Assembly (NCBI RefSeq): GCF_011947285.1
Contig: NZ_JAAOZT010000002.1
Location: 248,001 to 312,000, forward strand
Direction of reading: 5' to 3'
Origin: Glaciimonas immobilis
GTDB taxonomy: Bacteria; Pseudomonadota; Gammaproteobacteria; Burkholderiales; Burkholderiaceae_D
DNA length: 64,000 nucleotides
In this document: positions 1 to 9,034 of the stretch, piece after piece
Numbering within the stretch: position 1 is the stretch's first letter
Layout: each line of letters starts with the position of its first letter
Position numbers and translations under genes: made by a program
Notes under the pieces: model-generated
The model's input: the letters and a program-made list of their open reading frames with translations, nothing else
Told to the model about the DNA's origin: nothing
The model's database searches: none

Positions 1-267
1 TTGATTTGATGCTTGACTCGATTCCCGATTTGATTCGACTAACTCGTCGTTAAATTGCATCGTGGCATCCTTCGCCGTAAGCATCCCCTTAACTTGTTCC
101 GCTCTATGTCGATTTCGCTTGCGTTGAGGCGTGCCCATCAGGTATAAAACTATTGTCAAAGGAATTACTCCATAGAACAGAAAGGTCATTACACCTGCGA
201 CCGCTGTTCGTTCGGTAATGGACATCATGAGCACGACGTAAATCCAGGCAATGGCGACTATATACAT
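1..267 (-). CDS. Small membrane protein, partial (runs off left edge)
   Basis: An open reverse-strand frame starts at an ATG at 267 and stays open to base 1, giving at least 89 residues. The N-terminal half is two hydrophobic segments (about residues 1-15 and 25-45) separated by a short polar stretch; a basic, Arg/Lys-rich segment and a polar tail follow. I recall similar short membrane proteins of unknown function next to phaC in Burkholderiales. It is divergent from phaC. A TTG at 294 is an in-frame alternative start, and no strong ribosome binding site favours either. The function is unknown. Confidence 0.6.
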   Translation of the reverse strand, partial: MYIVAIAWIYVVLMMSITERTAVAGVMTFLFYGVIPLTIVLYLMGTPQRKRNRHRAEQVKGMLTAKDATMQFNDELVESNRESSQASNQ

Positions 268-327
268 ATAATAAGAAAATCTAACCCCTGACAATCCAGC
301 ACAATACGCGAAATCACCGGTACCCGC

Positions 328-2121
328 ATGAATACTCAAAAATTCCCTGCCTTCGACCCTGCATTGTTATCGCAAGCACCTAAGCTAATGCTGGAACACT
401 TCACGAAAAATTTGTCCCCTGACGTGACAAAAAGTATGGCGCAAATTGCAGATCCTAACAAATGGTTATCGTGGTTTAGCTCTGTCCCCGGCCAGCCGGC
501 GACGCCCCCCATTTCTGATGCGCAATTGAATGAAATGGGCATCAAACTGGTGCCCGAAGCGCTTCAGAAACTGCAGCAGGAATACACCGGACAACTCACC
601 ACGTTATGGGAGGATGCAATCGCTGCGCGCACCCCGGTGTTGGCCGACAGACGTTTTAATGACGCGGCCTGGGCCAGTAATCCAATGTATGCATTTAACG
701 CAGCGGTGTATTTGCTGAACGCACATTATCTGACCGCTCTGGCCGACGCTGTTGATGCGCCTGTCAAAACCAAACGAAAAATCGGGTTTGCCATTCAGCA
801 AATGATCGACGCGATGTCGCCCAGCAATTTCCTGGTAACTAATCCTGTTGCACAGCAATTGCTGGTTGATTCTAAGGGCGAGAGTTTGACGCGTGGAATG
901 GCGCATTTGCTCGCGGATATGCAAAAAGGCAAAATATCCCAGACCGACGAAACAGCTTTTGAAATAGGCAAAGATGTCGCCACTACCGAAGGTTCGATAG
1001 TATTTGAAAACCCTTTATTTCAGCTAATTCAATATAAGCCATTGACCAAAACGGTGCATGAGCGTCCGTTGCTGATCATGCCGCCGTGCATCAATAAATT
1101 TTATATTATGGATTTGCAACCGCAAAATTCGCTCGTGCGATATGCGGTTGAGCAGGGTCATACCGTGTTCTTAATTTCATGGTGTAACGCGGACGAATCG
1201 AATGCTAAAACCACGTGGGATCAATATGTAGAAGAGGGCGGCATCCAGGCTATCCATGTAGTGCAGGAAATCTCCGGTCAGGACCAGGTCAATGCGTTGG
1301 GTTTTTGCGTCGGCGGCACAATTTTGTCATCGGCGCTGGCAGCTATGTATGCACGCGGAGAAAAACCGCTAGCGAGCCTGACCCTTTTAACAGCGTTACT
1401 GGATTTTACCGATACGGGCATTCTTGATGTCTATATCGATGATGCGCAGATCAGTAAGCGTGAGCAAGAAATTGGCTCCGGCGGCCTGATGCCGGGCCGT
1501 GACTTTGCCTCCGCATTTTCCAGCTTGCGTCCGAATGATCTGGTGTGGAATTACGTCGAGTCGAATTATTTAAAAGGTGAAGAGCCAACCGCCTTTGATC
1601 TGTTGTACTGGAACGCCGACAGCACCAATTTGCCCGGCCCAATGTTCTGCTATTACTTGCGGAATATGTATCTGGAAAATTCGCTGAAGGAGCCGGGTAA
1701 ATTGACAGTCGCGGGGGAACGCCTTGACTTGGGGAAAATCGCCGCGCCCACTTTTATTTTTGCTTCGCGGGAAGATCATATTGTGCCATGGACGTCTGCT
1801 TACGCCTCAACGACTTTACTCAATCCCAAGCAAGCTAGTCGCAATCGGTTCGTGCTCGGTGCCTCCGGTCATATCGCTGGTGTGATTAATCCTCCGGCCA
1901 AGAATAAACGCAGCTACTGGACTAATCCGAACGTCGGCGTTGCTGCAGAGAAATGGCTCGATGGTGCGACGGAACATCCGGGCAGCTGGTGGACGGAGTG
2001 GTCTGGATTTTTAACCGAGCACGGCGGGAAAAAAGTAGCGGCACCGCGCAAGCCCGGCAACACGCAATATAAACTAATTGAACCGGCCCCCGGGCGCTAT
2101 GTCAAAGTAAGGGCAGAATAA
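328..2121 (+). CDS. phaC: Class I poly(3-hydroxyalkanoate) synthase PhaC
   Basis: Polymerises (R)-3-hydroxyacyl-CoA (mainly 3-hydroxybutyryl-CoA) into PHA storage granules in the cytoplasm. The 597-residue length is normal for class I synthases. An N-terminal PhaC domain is followed by an alpha/beta-hydrolase fold. The lipase-like box GFCVGG carries the catalytic Cys327, and SREDHIVPW (Asp483) and SGHIAG (His515) complete the triad with family-like spacing. It is followed by phaB after 164 bases, and phaR lies just beyond, which is the usual betaproteobacterial PHA cluster. No strong ribosome binding site is visible before the ATG at 328, but the N-terminus aligns in character with the family. 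Confidence 0.97.
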   Translation: MNTQKFPAFDPALLSQAPKLMLEHFTKNLSPDVTKSMAQIADPNKWLSWFSSVPGQPATPPISDAQLNEMGIKLVPEALQKLQQEYTGQLTTLWEDAIAARTPVLADRRFNDAAWASNPMYAFNAAVYLLNAHYLTALADAVDAPVKTKRKIGFAIQQMIDAMSPSNFLVTNPVAQQLLVDSKGESLTRGMAHLLADMQKGKISQTDETAFEIGKDVATTEGSIVFENPLFQLIQYKPLTKTVHERPLLIMPPCINKFYIMDLQPQNSLVRYAVEQGHTVFLISWCNADESNAKTTWDQYVEEGGIQAIHVVQEISGQDQVNALGFCVGGTILSSALAAMYARGEKPLASLTLLTALLDFTDTGILDVYIDDAQISKREQEIGSGGLMPGRDFASAFSSLRPNDLVWNYVESNYLKGEEPTAFDLLYWNADSTNLPGPMFCYYLRNMYLENSLKEPGKLTVAGERLDLGKIAAPTFIFASREDHIVPWTSAYASTTLLNPKQASRNRFVLGASGHIAGVINPPAKNKRSYWTNPNVGVAAEKWLDGATEHPGSWWTEWSGFLTEHGGKKVAAPRKPGNTQYKLIEPAPGRYVKVRAE

Positions 2122-2285
2122 GCAAATATGGTCAATCTATTTTGTGAACTAGTTCGTGATTAAATTAAGAATCGTGTTTGTTCGCCGAAGTTGACCGCAC
2201 TAGAATTCCACAGTAATCCCCCCAAGGGAGTTTTAGGGATGCACTGCGTGCATCGGTTTTTGTTTATTAAAAAAGAGGAGACAAA

Positions 2286-3026
2286 ATGTCCAAACGAATA
2301 GTTTATGTAACAGGTGGAATGGGGGGCATTGGGACCCCAATTTGTACTCGTCTTTGTCAAGATGGTTACACCGTGGTCGCTGGCTGCGGCCCAAATTCGC
2401 AGCGGAAGGATCCCTGGTTGGCGAGTATGCGCGCCCAAGGTTTTGACATTCACGCATCAGAAGGAAACGTCTCTGACTGGGATTCGACCAAGGCGGCATT
2501 TGATAAGGTGAAAGCCGAAATTGGCGAAGTCGATATTTTGGTCAATAACGCTGGTATCACGCGTGATGGACAGTTCCGCAAAATGTCAAAGTCTGACTGG
2601 GACTCAGTTATTGATACCAATTTGAATTCATTATTCAATGTCACTAAACAGGTCATCGACGGCATGGCCGATCGTGGTTTTGGACGAATAATCAATATCT
2701 CATCGGTCAATGGTCAAAAGGGCCAGTTCGGACAAACCAATTACTCTACGGCCAAAGCCGGTATTCACGGTTTTACCATGGCGCTAGCGCAAGAAGTTGC
2801 GACCAAAGGCGTTACGGTTAACACGGTCTCCCCTGGGTATGTTGGTACTGACATGGTGCGTTCAATCCGCCCGGAAGTACTGGAAAAAATTATTTCAGGC
2901 ATTCCGGTCAAACGCTTAGGTAAGCCAGAAGAAATTGCTTCTATTATTGCCTGGATCGCGTCTGAGGAGGGCGGGTATGCAACCGGTTCCGACTTTTCGC
3001 TGAATGGCGGCCTGCATATGGGTTAA
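2286..3026 (+). CDS. phaB: Acetoacetyl-CoA reductase PhaB
   Basis: NADPH-dependent reduction of acetoacetyl-CoA to (R)-3-hydroxybutyryl-CoA, the monomer for PhaC. It is a 246-residue short-chain dehydrogenase. The N-terminal dinucleotide-binding motif is TGGMGGIG, NNAG follows at about residue 86, the catalytic Ser lies in ISSVNG, and the catalytic Tyr and Lys are in YSTAKAG. A good ribosome binding site (AGAGGAGA) precedes the ATG. The pair phaC-phaB ends in a hairpin at 3072. No phaA thiolase is visible in the window, so acetoacetyl-CoA must come from elsewhere. Confidence 0.96.
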   Translation: MSKRIVYVTGGMGGIGTPICTRLCQDGYTVVAGCGPNSQRKDPWLASMRAQGFDIHASEGNVSDWDSTKAAFDKVKAEIGEVDILVNNAGITRDGQFRKMSKSDWDSVIDTNLNSLFNVTKQVIDGMADRGFGRIINISSVNGQKGQFGQTNYSTAKAGIHGFTMALAQEVATKGVTVNTVSPGYVGTDMVRSIRPEVLEKIISGIPVKRLGKPEEIASIIAWIASEEGGYATGSDFSLNGGLHMG

Positions 3027-3071
3027 TCGGTTGCGCTCCTAAATCATCGAGCCAACGGTTCAGACGGTAAA

Positions 3072-3105
3072 GCCCTCTGTGTTCATTCGCAGAGGGCATA
3101 TATTT
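3072..3105 (+). terminator. Hairpin terminator after phaB
   Basis: GCCCTCTG (3072-3079) pairs with CAGAGGGC (3090-3097) around a 10-base loop and is followed by an AT-rich stretch. It lies 45 bases after the phaB stop and closes the phaCB unit. Confidence 0.6.
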
Positions 3106-3316
3106 GTAATGTGAATTGCTTGGTCTTCTTACCCAAGATGGAAGCAGTCTTCACGCTCGGCGAAAGTTGCCCATCAAAAGTGATATTATTGCTTTAGTTG
3201 CAATATATCTTAATCCTCCCCCGTCTTGTTGCGATTTGGCGCAAAATATGGTTGTGCGGGATTGACTCACCTGACTTAATTGAAATGCGTTAATGCGCGA
3301 AAAACTGGAAATTCCT

Positions 3317-3880
3317 ATGACCATTGCAAAAAAAATTTCTGTGCGCCTGATCAAGAAATATCCAAATCGTCGTCTGTATGACACCCAGACCAGTTCTTAC
3401 ATTACGCTGACCGATGTAAAGCAATTAGTGTTGGGAAATGAAGAGTTTGCAGTGATCGATGCCAAAAGTGACGAGGACTTAACACGTAGTATCCTGCTGC
3501 AAATTATTCTGGAGGAGGAGTCGAACGGAACACCCATGTTTTCGAGCGCTGCGTTATCGCAAATCATTCGTTATTATGGTCACGCAATGCAAGGCATGAT
3601 GGGTTCGTACCTTGAGAAGAATATTCAGGCCTTTATCGATATTCAAAACAAGTTAACAGAAAATTCCAAGGGTTTTTACGATGGCAAACCATTTAGTCCT
3701 GAAATGTGGGCACAGTTCATGAATGTGCAGGGGCCAATGATGCAAGGCATGATGAGCAACTATATTGAACAGAGCAAAACACTGTTTGTACAAATGCAAG
3801 AAAAAATGCAAAACCAAAGTAAAAACATGTTTGGCACTTTTCCCTTTGTACCGCCGGCTCCTGAAAAAGACAAAGAATAA
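3317..3880 (+). CDS. phaR: PHA synthesis repressor PhaR
   Basis: PhaR binds both DNA and PHA granules and represses phasin and PHA genes until polymer titrates it. The N-terminal PHB/PHA accumulation regulator DNA-binding domain is clear: the stretch RLIKKYPNRRLYDT followed by TYITL-like residues is diagnostic. The middle is Met/Gln-rich and helical (PHB_acc domains), and the tail is Pro- and charge-rich. I chose the ATG at 3317 because it starts at the conserved domain. An in-frame ATG at 3293 would add eight residues that the family does not need. It is monocistronic, between phaB and rimO. Confidence 0.93.
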   Translation: MTIAKKISVRLIKKYPNRRLYDTQTSSYITLTDVKQLVLGNEEFAVIDAKSDEDLTRSILLQIILEEESNGTPMFSSAALSQIIRYYGHAMQGMMGSYLEKNIQAFIDIQNKLTENSKGFYDGKPFSPEMWAQFMNVQGPMMQGMMSNYIEQSKTLFVQMQEKMQNQSKNMFGTFPFVPPAPEKDKE

Positions 3881-4049
3881 ACGGGCTGTGTTTGTGGCTT
3901 GTCACTAGTTCACATGCATGGCGAACAAGCAAATCGGAGGGTGGCTGTCGTATGTTGGCACTAATATTGCGCGCCATTCCGGTTCTAAGCTATTCACCCG
4001 GGCGGAAGGGGTACAATAGCGCCTTCGCTTAGTCGCCCTTTTCATCACC

Positions 4050-5423
4050 ATGTCAAATGTTATCCCAGTAGCCGTCCCGGTTGCCCCAAAAGTTGGTTTT
4101 GTCTCCCTCGGTTGCCCTAAGGCGCTAGTTGATTCCGAGCAAATTCTGACGCAGTTGCGCGCAGAAGGTTATGAAACTGCCAAGTCCTACGATGGCGCAG
4201 ACCTCGTAATTGTCAATACCTGCGGATTTATCGACGCCGCTGTACAAGAGTCGCTGGACGCTATCGGCGAAGCCCTTAGTGAAAACGGCAAGGTGATCGT
4301 CACCGGTTGTCTGGGTGTTAAAAAAGACGCTGCCGGCGACGACATCATCAAGAAAATTCATCCGAAGGTGCTGGAAGTTACCGGTCCCCACGCGTTGACA
4401 GAAGTCATGTTTGCTGTGCACAAGCATCTGCCTAAGCCGCATGCGCCATTTTTTGATCTGGTGCCGCCGCAAGGCGTCAAGCTCACGCCGAAACACTTCG
4501 CGTACCTGAAAATCTCTGAAGGCTGTAATCATCGCTGCAGCTTCTGCATCATCCCATCGATGCGTGGCGATCTGGTGTCGCGGCAGATTGCCGACATTAT
4601 GCTGGAGGCAGAAAACCTGTTCAAGGCCGGCGTAAAAGAATTGCTAGTCATCTCGCAAGACACCAGCGCGTATGGCGTGGATGTCAAATTCCGTATGGGA
4701 TTCTGGAACGGTAAGCCCGTAAAGACCCACATGACGCAATTGGTTACAGCACTAGGCGAGCTTGCGGCCCAATATGGCGCATGGGTTCGCCTGCATTATG
4801 TTTATCCTTACCCGCATGTCGATCACATTATTCCGTTAATGGCGGAAGGCAAAATCTTGCCTTATCTGGATGTGCCGTTGCAGCATGCGCATCCCGATGT
4901 CCTGAAGCGGATGAAGCGCCCGGCCAACGGTGAAAAAAATATCGAACGCATCGAGGCATGGCGCGCCATGTGTCCGGACATCACGATACGTTCAACGTTT
5001 ATTGCCGGCTTCCCCGGCGAGACCGAGGCAGAGTTTGAGTATCTGCTGGATTTCTTAAAGGAAGTTGAAATTGATCGACTAGGTTGTTTTGCCTATTCGC
5101 CGGTAGACGGTGCGACCGCGAATAACATTGCTAATCCAGTACCAGAAGAGTTGCGCGAAGAACGGCGTGGACGTGTGATGCTGCTACAAGAAGAAATTTC
5201 GAAGAAGCGCTTGCAAGCCAAAGTCGGCAAAACCATGCGCGTATTGATCGATGCAATCGACGGTAGCGGCGGCGTGGGTCGGTCTAGCGCAGATGCCCCA
5301 GAAATCGACGGCGTGGTGTACGTTAAGCCGCCGTTTGAACCGCATAAAAAATTGGTGGTTGGCGAATTTGTCGATGTGACCATCACCGGGGCAGATTCGC
5401 ATGATCTGTGGGCCGCTGCATGA
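4050..5423 (+). CDS. rimO: Ribosomal protein S12 methylthiotransferase RimO
   Basis: A radical-SAM enzyme that adds a methylthio group to an aspartate of ribosomal protein S12. At 457 residues it has the family's three parts: an N-terminal UPF0004 domain beginning [16 protein letters not shown] with the cluster cysteines; the radical-SAM motif CNHRCSFC, a CxxxCxxC [4Fe-4S] site; and a C-terminal TRAM domain. The start at 4050 gives a short family-like leader before the first conserved block. The next gene begins one base after its stop. Confidence 0.97.
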   Translation: MSNVIPVAVPVAPKVGFVSLGCPKALVDSEQILTQLRAEGYETAKSYDGADLVIVNTCGFIDAAVQESLDAIGEALSENGKVIVTGCLGVKKDAAGDDIIKKIHPKVLEVTGPHALTEVMFAVHKHLPKPHAPFFDLVPPQGVKLTPKHFAYLKISEGCNHRCSFCIIPSMRGDLVSRQIADIMLEAENLFKAGVKELLVISQDTSAYGVDVKFRMGFWNGKPVKTHMTQLVTALGELAAQYGAWVRLHYVYPYPHVDHIIPLMAEGKILPYLDVPLQHAHPDVLKRMKRPANGEKNIERIEAWRAMCPDITIRSTFIAGFPGETEAEFEYLLDFLKEVEIDRLGCFAYSPVDGATANNIANPVPEELREERRGRVMLLQEEISKKRLQAKVGKTMRVLIDAIDGSGGVGRSSADAPEIDGVVYVKPPFEPHKKLVVGEFVDVTITGADSHDLWAAA

Positions 5424-5424
5424 C

Positions 5425-6048
5425 ATGTTAGACGTCCTTCGGAGCCTACTGCGCGGCGCGAAAACGGCGTTGACCAGTGCTCGCAATCCTGATGTACTAA
5501 ACCTGGTGCCTTGTCTTGACGACGCTGGCTATGGCTCCGAAGGACGTCTACGTAGATGGCGTTTTGTTGCGATAGCCGCCATGATTGCTGCGATACACTC
5601 GGCTTTTGCAGTGCCGATAAGTGATAGCGCCACCACCGCAGGTGTGTCGGGTGCCGCCGGTGGGCTGGCAACGCGGACGTTGGTCGGCTCCTCCGTGGCG
5701 CATCCGGCTGTCGATTTGTTTGCTAAACCTTTGGTATTGCGCGGTACGCTGGGCGATGCGAAGATTGAAATGCACTTGCAGTTAAAGCCCGACCCGACCG
5801 AAGGCTTGGTAGGAACGTATTCTGCGATTGGTCAAGCCGCCCAAATATTGGTCGCTGGCGAGTATGATGGCGGTGACGTACTGATGGAAGAGTCAGTGAA
5901 TGGTAAGGATGTATCGGGTGAGTGGTCGGGTAAGTTCAATGGCACGACCTTCACTGGCATGTGGTCCACAACCGACGATGCCATCACTAAACCTTTTGCT
6001 ATGACGGTGCAAATCGATACGTCGCGTAACAAATCCGGCATTAAATAA
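5425..6048 (+). CDS. Predicted secreted protein of unknown function
   Basis: I do not recognise the family. The N-terminal 60 or so residues are odd. A clear signal-peptide-like stretch (RRWRFVAIAAMIAAIHSAFA) begins only after about 40 residues if the ATG at 5425 is used. An in-frame GTG at 5506 would place the signal near the N-terminus, so the start is uncertain. The mature part looks like a small beta-rich domain with repeated G-x-Y/W motifs (LVGTYSAIGQ, VSGEWSGKFNGTTFTG), as seen in periplasmic ligand-binding folds. It begins one base after rimO. A perfect 17-base inverted repeat (5430-5446 and 5533-5549) lies in its 5' part, so the upstream portion may not be original coding sequence. 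Confidence 0.55.
   Translation: MLDVLRSLLRGAKTALTSARNPDVLNLVPCLDDAGYGSEGRLRRWRFVAIAAMIAAIHSAFAVPISDSATTAGVSGAAGGLATRTLVGSSVAHPAVDLFAKPLVLRGTLGDAKIEMHLQLKPDPTEGLVGTYSAIGQAAQILVAGEYDGGDVLMEESVNGKDVSGEWSGKFNGTTFTGMWSTTDDAITKPFAMTVQIDTSRNKSGIK
5430..5549. repeat. Perfect 17-bp inverted repeat, 86-bp spacer
   Basis: AGACGTCCTTCGGAGCC at 5430-5446 is exactly the reverse complement of 5533-5549. The arms flank 86 bases immediately after rimO and lie within the 5' end of the following open frame. No transposase fits between the arms. It could be a small non-autonomous insertion, a recombination scar or a long hairpin. Confidence 0.8.
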
Positions 6049-6124
6049 CGTTTGCGGCACGCGCCAAATCTATTTATATCTTTCAATTTTTTTCGCTGCC
6101 GCGCAAATCAATGTCGTCATCAAG

Positions 6125-6194
6125 ACATCGGTATTAAGACATCGGCATTAATACATCGGTATTAAAATATCGGCGTTAAAATATCGGCGTTAAG
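6125..6194. repeat. Five tandem 14-bp iterons upstream of the metC-like gene
   Basis: Five head-to-tail 14-base units, at 6125, 6139, 6153, 6167 and 6181, share the consensus RYATCGGYRTTAAR. The first three (ACATCGG type) and last two (ATATCGG type) form sub-groups, so the array has drifted. A sixth, degenerate unit may follow at 6195. The array is 160 bases upstream of the metC-like gene and could bind a regulator or be a slippage-prone microsatellite. Confidence 0.85.
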
Positions 6195-6353
6195 CCATCT
6201 GTTCTAACGTGATCTAGTCAAGAATAAAGTCCAGGATTGTCATGCTCGTAGCTGGCGTGCGGGCGTAGCGGGAACAGGGCCTGCGGCGTGCTATGCGGGC
6301 CTCCTGAAGCCGCCTACTTTAGCTAAATACAGTTCATCAACCGGATACCGCAC

Positions 6354-7517
6354 ATGACCAAAAAATCACTGCAAACCGCCATCATTCATAGCGATTATGT
6401 GGCTCCACAAGGCTTTGGCGCATTTCCAACCCCGATTTATCACGCATCAACTGTCTTGTTTAAAGATGTCGCGGCGATGCGTAATCGAGACTGGCTCGAT
6501 AAGAATGCCTATAACTATGGTTTGCACGGTACGCCGACTACGTTCACGCTAGAGGCACGTTTGGCTCAGATTGAGGGCGGGACGCATTGTCGCCTCGCAC
6601 CCAGCGGTCTGGCAGCGATCACGTTGGTGGATTTCGCGTTTCTTAAAACTGGCGACGATGTCCTTATTCCGGACAACGTGTACGGTTCTAACCGTGTGCT
6701 GAGTAACTGGTTATCCTCTAATTTTGGGATTACGTCGCGTTATTACGATCCAATGATCGGTGCGGGGATCGCCGAGCTGATCCAGCCCAACACCAGGTTG
6801 ATCTGGGCCGAGGCGCCGGGATCGGTGTCTATGGAAGTGCCAGATATTCCAGCCATTTGTGCTGCGGCACACGCCCGTGGCGTTCTGGTAGCGCTGGATA
6901 ATACCTGGGCGGCTGGGCTGGCGTTCAAGGCCTTTGATCATGGCGTAGATATTGTCATGCAAGCGCTCACTAAATACCAGTCTGGAGGCTCGGATGTACT
7001 AATGGGAGCCGTCATTACGCGCGATCCGGCGCTGGCAAAGCTAGTAGAAATTGCTTTCAATAATTTGGGCCTCGGCGTTGGGATGGACGATGTTTATCTG
7101 GTGCTGCGTAGCTTATCGTCGATGAAACTTCGTTTCGAAGCGCATGACGCTGCCGCCCGAACGGTGGCTACATGGCTTAAACATCGACCAGAAATTACGC
7201 GGATGCTGCATCCAGCTTTTCCCGATTGTCCGGGTCATGAAATCTGGAAGCGCGACTTCACCGGCGCTGCCGGTTTGTTCTCAGTCTTATTTGATAAGCG
7301 CTACACTGAAGAACAAACCGACCGCTTTGTAGACAGCCTGAAATTATTTAAGATTGGCTTCAGCTGGGGTGGTGCCAATAGTCTTGCCGTTCCTTATCGC
7401 ATCAAGGGTATGCGTAAAGATTGGCACGAAGAAGGTATTTTGGTGCGCTTTAATATCGGACTAGAAGATCCAGAGGACTTAATCGCGGATATTGAGCAGG
7501 CACTGGGTACGATGTAA
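6354..7517 (+). CDS. metC: Cystathionine beta-lyase (PLP-dependent, Cys/Met metabolism)
   Basis: Cleaves cystathionine to homocysteine, ammonia and pyruvate in methionine synthesis. The 387-residue protein has the Cys/Met-metabolism PLP enzyme fold: the PLP lysine lies in ALTKYQSGGSD, an aspartate in LDNTWAAG contacts the PLP ring nitrogen, and a late FSWGGANSL block is typical of the beta-lyase subgroup. Some members of this family are better described as C-S lyases, so substrate specificity is inferred. The leader from 6049 to 6353 contains a tandem iteron array. A long hairpin follows the stop. Confidence 0.88.
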   Translation: MTKKSLQTAIIHSDYVAPQGFGAFPTPIYHASTVLFKDVAAMRNRDWLDKNAYNYGLHGTPTTFTLEARLAQIEGGTHCRLAPSGLAAITLVDFAFLKTGDDVLIPDNVYGSNRVLSNWLSSNFGITSRYYDPMIGAGIAELIQPNTRLIWAEAPGSVSMEVPDIPAICAAAHARGVLVALDNTWAAGLAFKAFDHGVDIVMQALTKYQSGGSDVLMGAVITRDPALAKLVEIAFNNLGLGVGMDDVYLVLRSLSSMKLRFEAHDAAARTVATWLKHRPEITRMLHPAFPDCPGHEIWKRDFTGAAGLFSVLFDKRYTEEQTDRFVDSLKLFKIGFSWGGANSLAVPYRIKGMRKDWHEEGILVRFNIGLEDPEDLIADIEQALGTM

Positions 7518-7528
7518 CAAAAATATAC

Positions 7529-7565
7529 AGATCGTAAACAAGTTTTGAAAACCCACTTACGATCT
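7529..7565. terminator. Hairpin between convergent genes
   Basis: AGATCGTAA (7529-7537) pairs perfectly with TTACGATCT (7557-7565) around a 19-base loop, 11 bases after the metC stop. A second hairpin, ATCGGTT/AACCGAT at 7579-7598, follows and faces the convergent gene ending at 7606. Neither has a long T run, so termination strength is uncertain. Confidence 0.45.
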
Positions 7566-7605
7566 TTAGTGAACGTGTATCGGTTGGCGCTAACCGATGT
7601 GCGAA

Positions 7606-7968
7606 TTAAACCGGCATCGGCTTGTTGTCATTCAAATCCATTAAGCCTTTAATCAACCGATAGGCTTTCCATAACCATGCGACGCCCCACACCAGAAATG
7701 CGAGTGGAATGCCGACAAAAGTTAGAAATAAAACAAAGCCGACTGCGGCCCACACCAGATACCACAAGAATGATCGAATTTGCCAGGTGTGATGGCTATA
7801 CACGAACGTGTTTGCGGCTTCTTCGCGTTTCATGTAACTGATAATAAGCGGAATAAATGAAAACAACCCTAACGAAAATACCAGGCTGGCACCATGAAAT
7901 AAATACAGCCACCACGCGAGATTTTTAAGTGAATGTAATTTGTTATCGAATACAAGTTCTTGCGTCAT
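7606..7968 (-). CDS. DUF4870-like small membrane protein
   Basis: A 120-residue integral membrane protein with three or four hydrophobic segments (about residues 18-40, 62-80 and 80-100). The first segment and the YMKREEA loop resemble the DUF4870/Tic20-like family, whose biochemical function is not established. The ribosome binding site (AAGGAGTTTAGCA on the coding strand) is good. It is convergent with metC and sits 87 bases downstream of serB on the same strand, so it may be co-transcribed with serB. Confidence 0.8.
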   Translation of the reverse strand: MTQELVFDNKLHSLKNLAWWLYLFHGASLVFSLGLFSFIPLIISYMKREEAANTFVYSHHTWQIRSFLWYLVWAAVGFVLFLTFVGIPLAFLVWGVAWLWKAYRLIKGLMDLNDNKPMPV

Positions 7969-8055
7969 TGCTAAACTCCTTTTAACGGGTTGGGGTCGGC
8001 TTGCATAAGGGGCACCAAATTACGCTGCTTCACGTTGGCCGCCTTAGGTAGTCAG

Positions 8056-8922
8056 TTAGCAGCCGAGTATCGGTAAGATTCCGTCCAGACCGACAAAATT
8101 CAAGGCCACACTTGCTTGCGCACGAACTAAAGGCTTGGCGCGGAAGGCCACTGAAAGCCCTGCAATGTGCATCATTTTCAAGTCGTTGGCACCGTCGCCC
8201 ATGACGATTGCCGCCTTCGGGGTGACGCCAAGCTGCGCGCATACACGCGCTACCGTGTTCTGCTTTTCTTCGGCGTTGACGATGTCACCGATGACGTTGC
8301 CAGTCAGTCTGCCATCGACGATTTCTAATACATTGGCGTGTGTGTAATCGATCCCCAGACGCGTCTTGATACGATCAGTAAAAAACGTAAATCCGCCGGA
8401 GACCAAGAGTGTCTTGATACCGGCAGCCTGTATCGCCGCGAGCATGATTTCTGCACCTGGCGATAGTTGCAGCCGTTCCTCGTACACGCGTTGAAGAGCA
8501 GACGCATCCAGACCTTTTAACAGCGCTACGCGGGCAATCAGGCTGTCGTTGAACTCCAGTTCGCCACGCATGGCGGCCTCGGTAATTGCTGCTACCTGTG
8601 GTTTGAGGCCTTGCATGTCGGCGATCTCATCGATGCATTCGATGGTGATCAGAGTGGAGTCCATATCCATCGCAAGCAGTTTGAAGTCCGACAGAGTCCG
8701 GTCAGAAGGCACGAACGCGTAATCAAATTGCGCTGCGTGACAAGCCGTATCAATCGCAGCTTTCAATGCGTCCGAGTATTCAACCCCCTCGCAGCGCCAG
8801 GCGGTGGCGGAAATGTCGACCAGTTGGCTGCCCGCAAGAGGAGCGATACTCTGAACCATATTTTTAGCAATACGCGTGGCTGCGGCGCGGTCTTGGTGAA
8901 GGCTTTGCAGGACTAAATTCAT
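8056..8922 (-). CDS. serB: Phosphoserine phosphatase SerB
   Basis: Last step of serine synthesis: hydrolyses O-phosphoserine. The 288-residue protein is a HAD-superfamily enzyme. The nucleophile motif is MDMDSTLI, the second motif is LLVSGGFTFF, and the metal-binding motif is GDGANDLKM. The N-terminal 80 residues form the small regulatory domain common in SerB proteins. It lies 112 bases downstream of mfd on the same strand. Confidence 0.95.
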   Translation of the reverse strand: MNLVLQSLHQDRAAATRIAKNMVQSIAPLAGSQLVDISATAWRCEGVEYSDALKAAIDTACHAAQFDYAFVPSDRTLSDFKLLAMDMDSTLITIECIDEIADMQGLKPQVAAITEAAMRGELEFNDSLIARVALLKGLDASALQRVYEERLQLSPGAEIMLAAIQAAGIKTLLVSGGFTFFTDRIKTRLGIDYTHANVLEIVDGRLTGNVIGDIVNAEEKQNTVARVCAQLGVTPKAAIVMGDGANDLKMMHIAGLSVAFRAKPLVRAQASVALNFVGLDGILPILGC

Positions 8923-9034
8923 GTTCTTTATTTTCCTTATTTTGTATTAAATAATGCTGTAAAACGCGCATCCGAGTGGTACATCCGGGTAGTACGTTCC
9001 ATCGGCGCATGATCTTCATGCCGCGAGTTATTCA

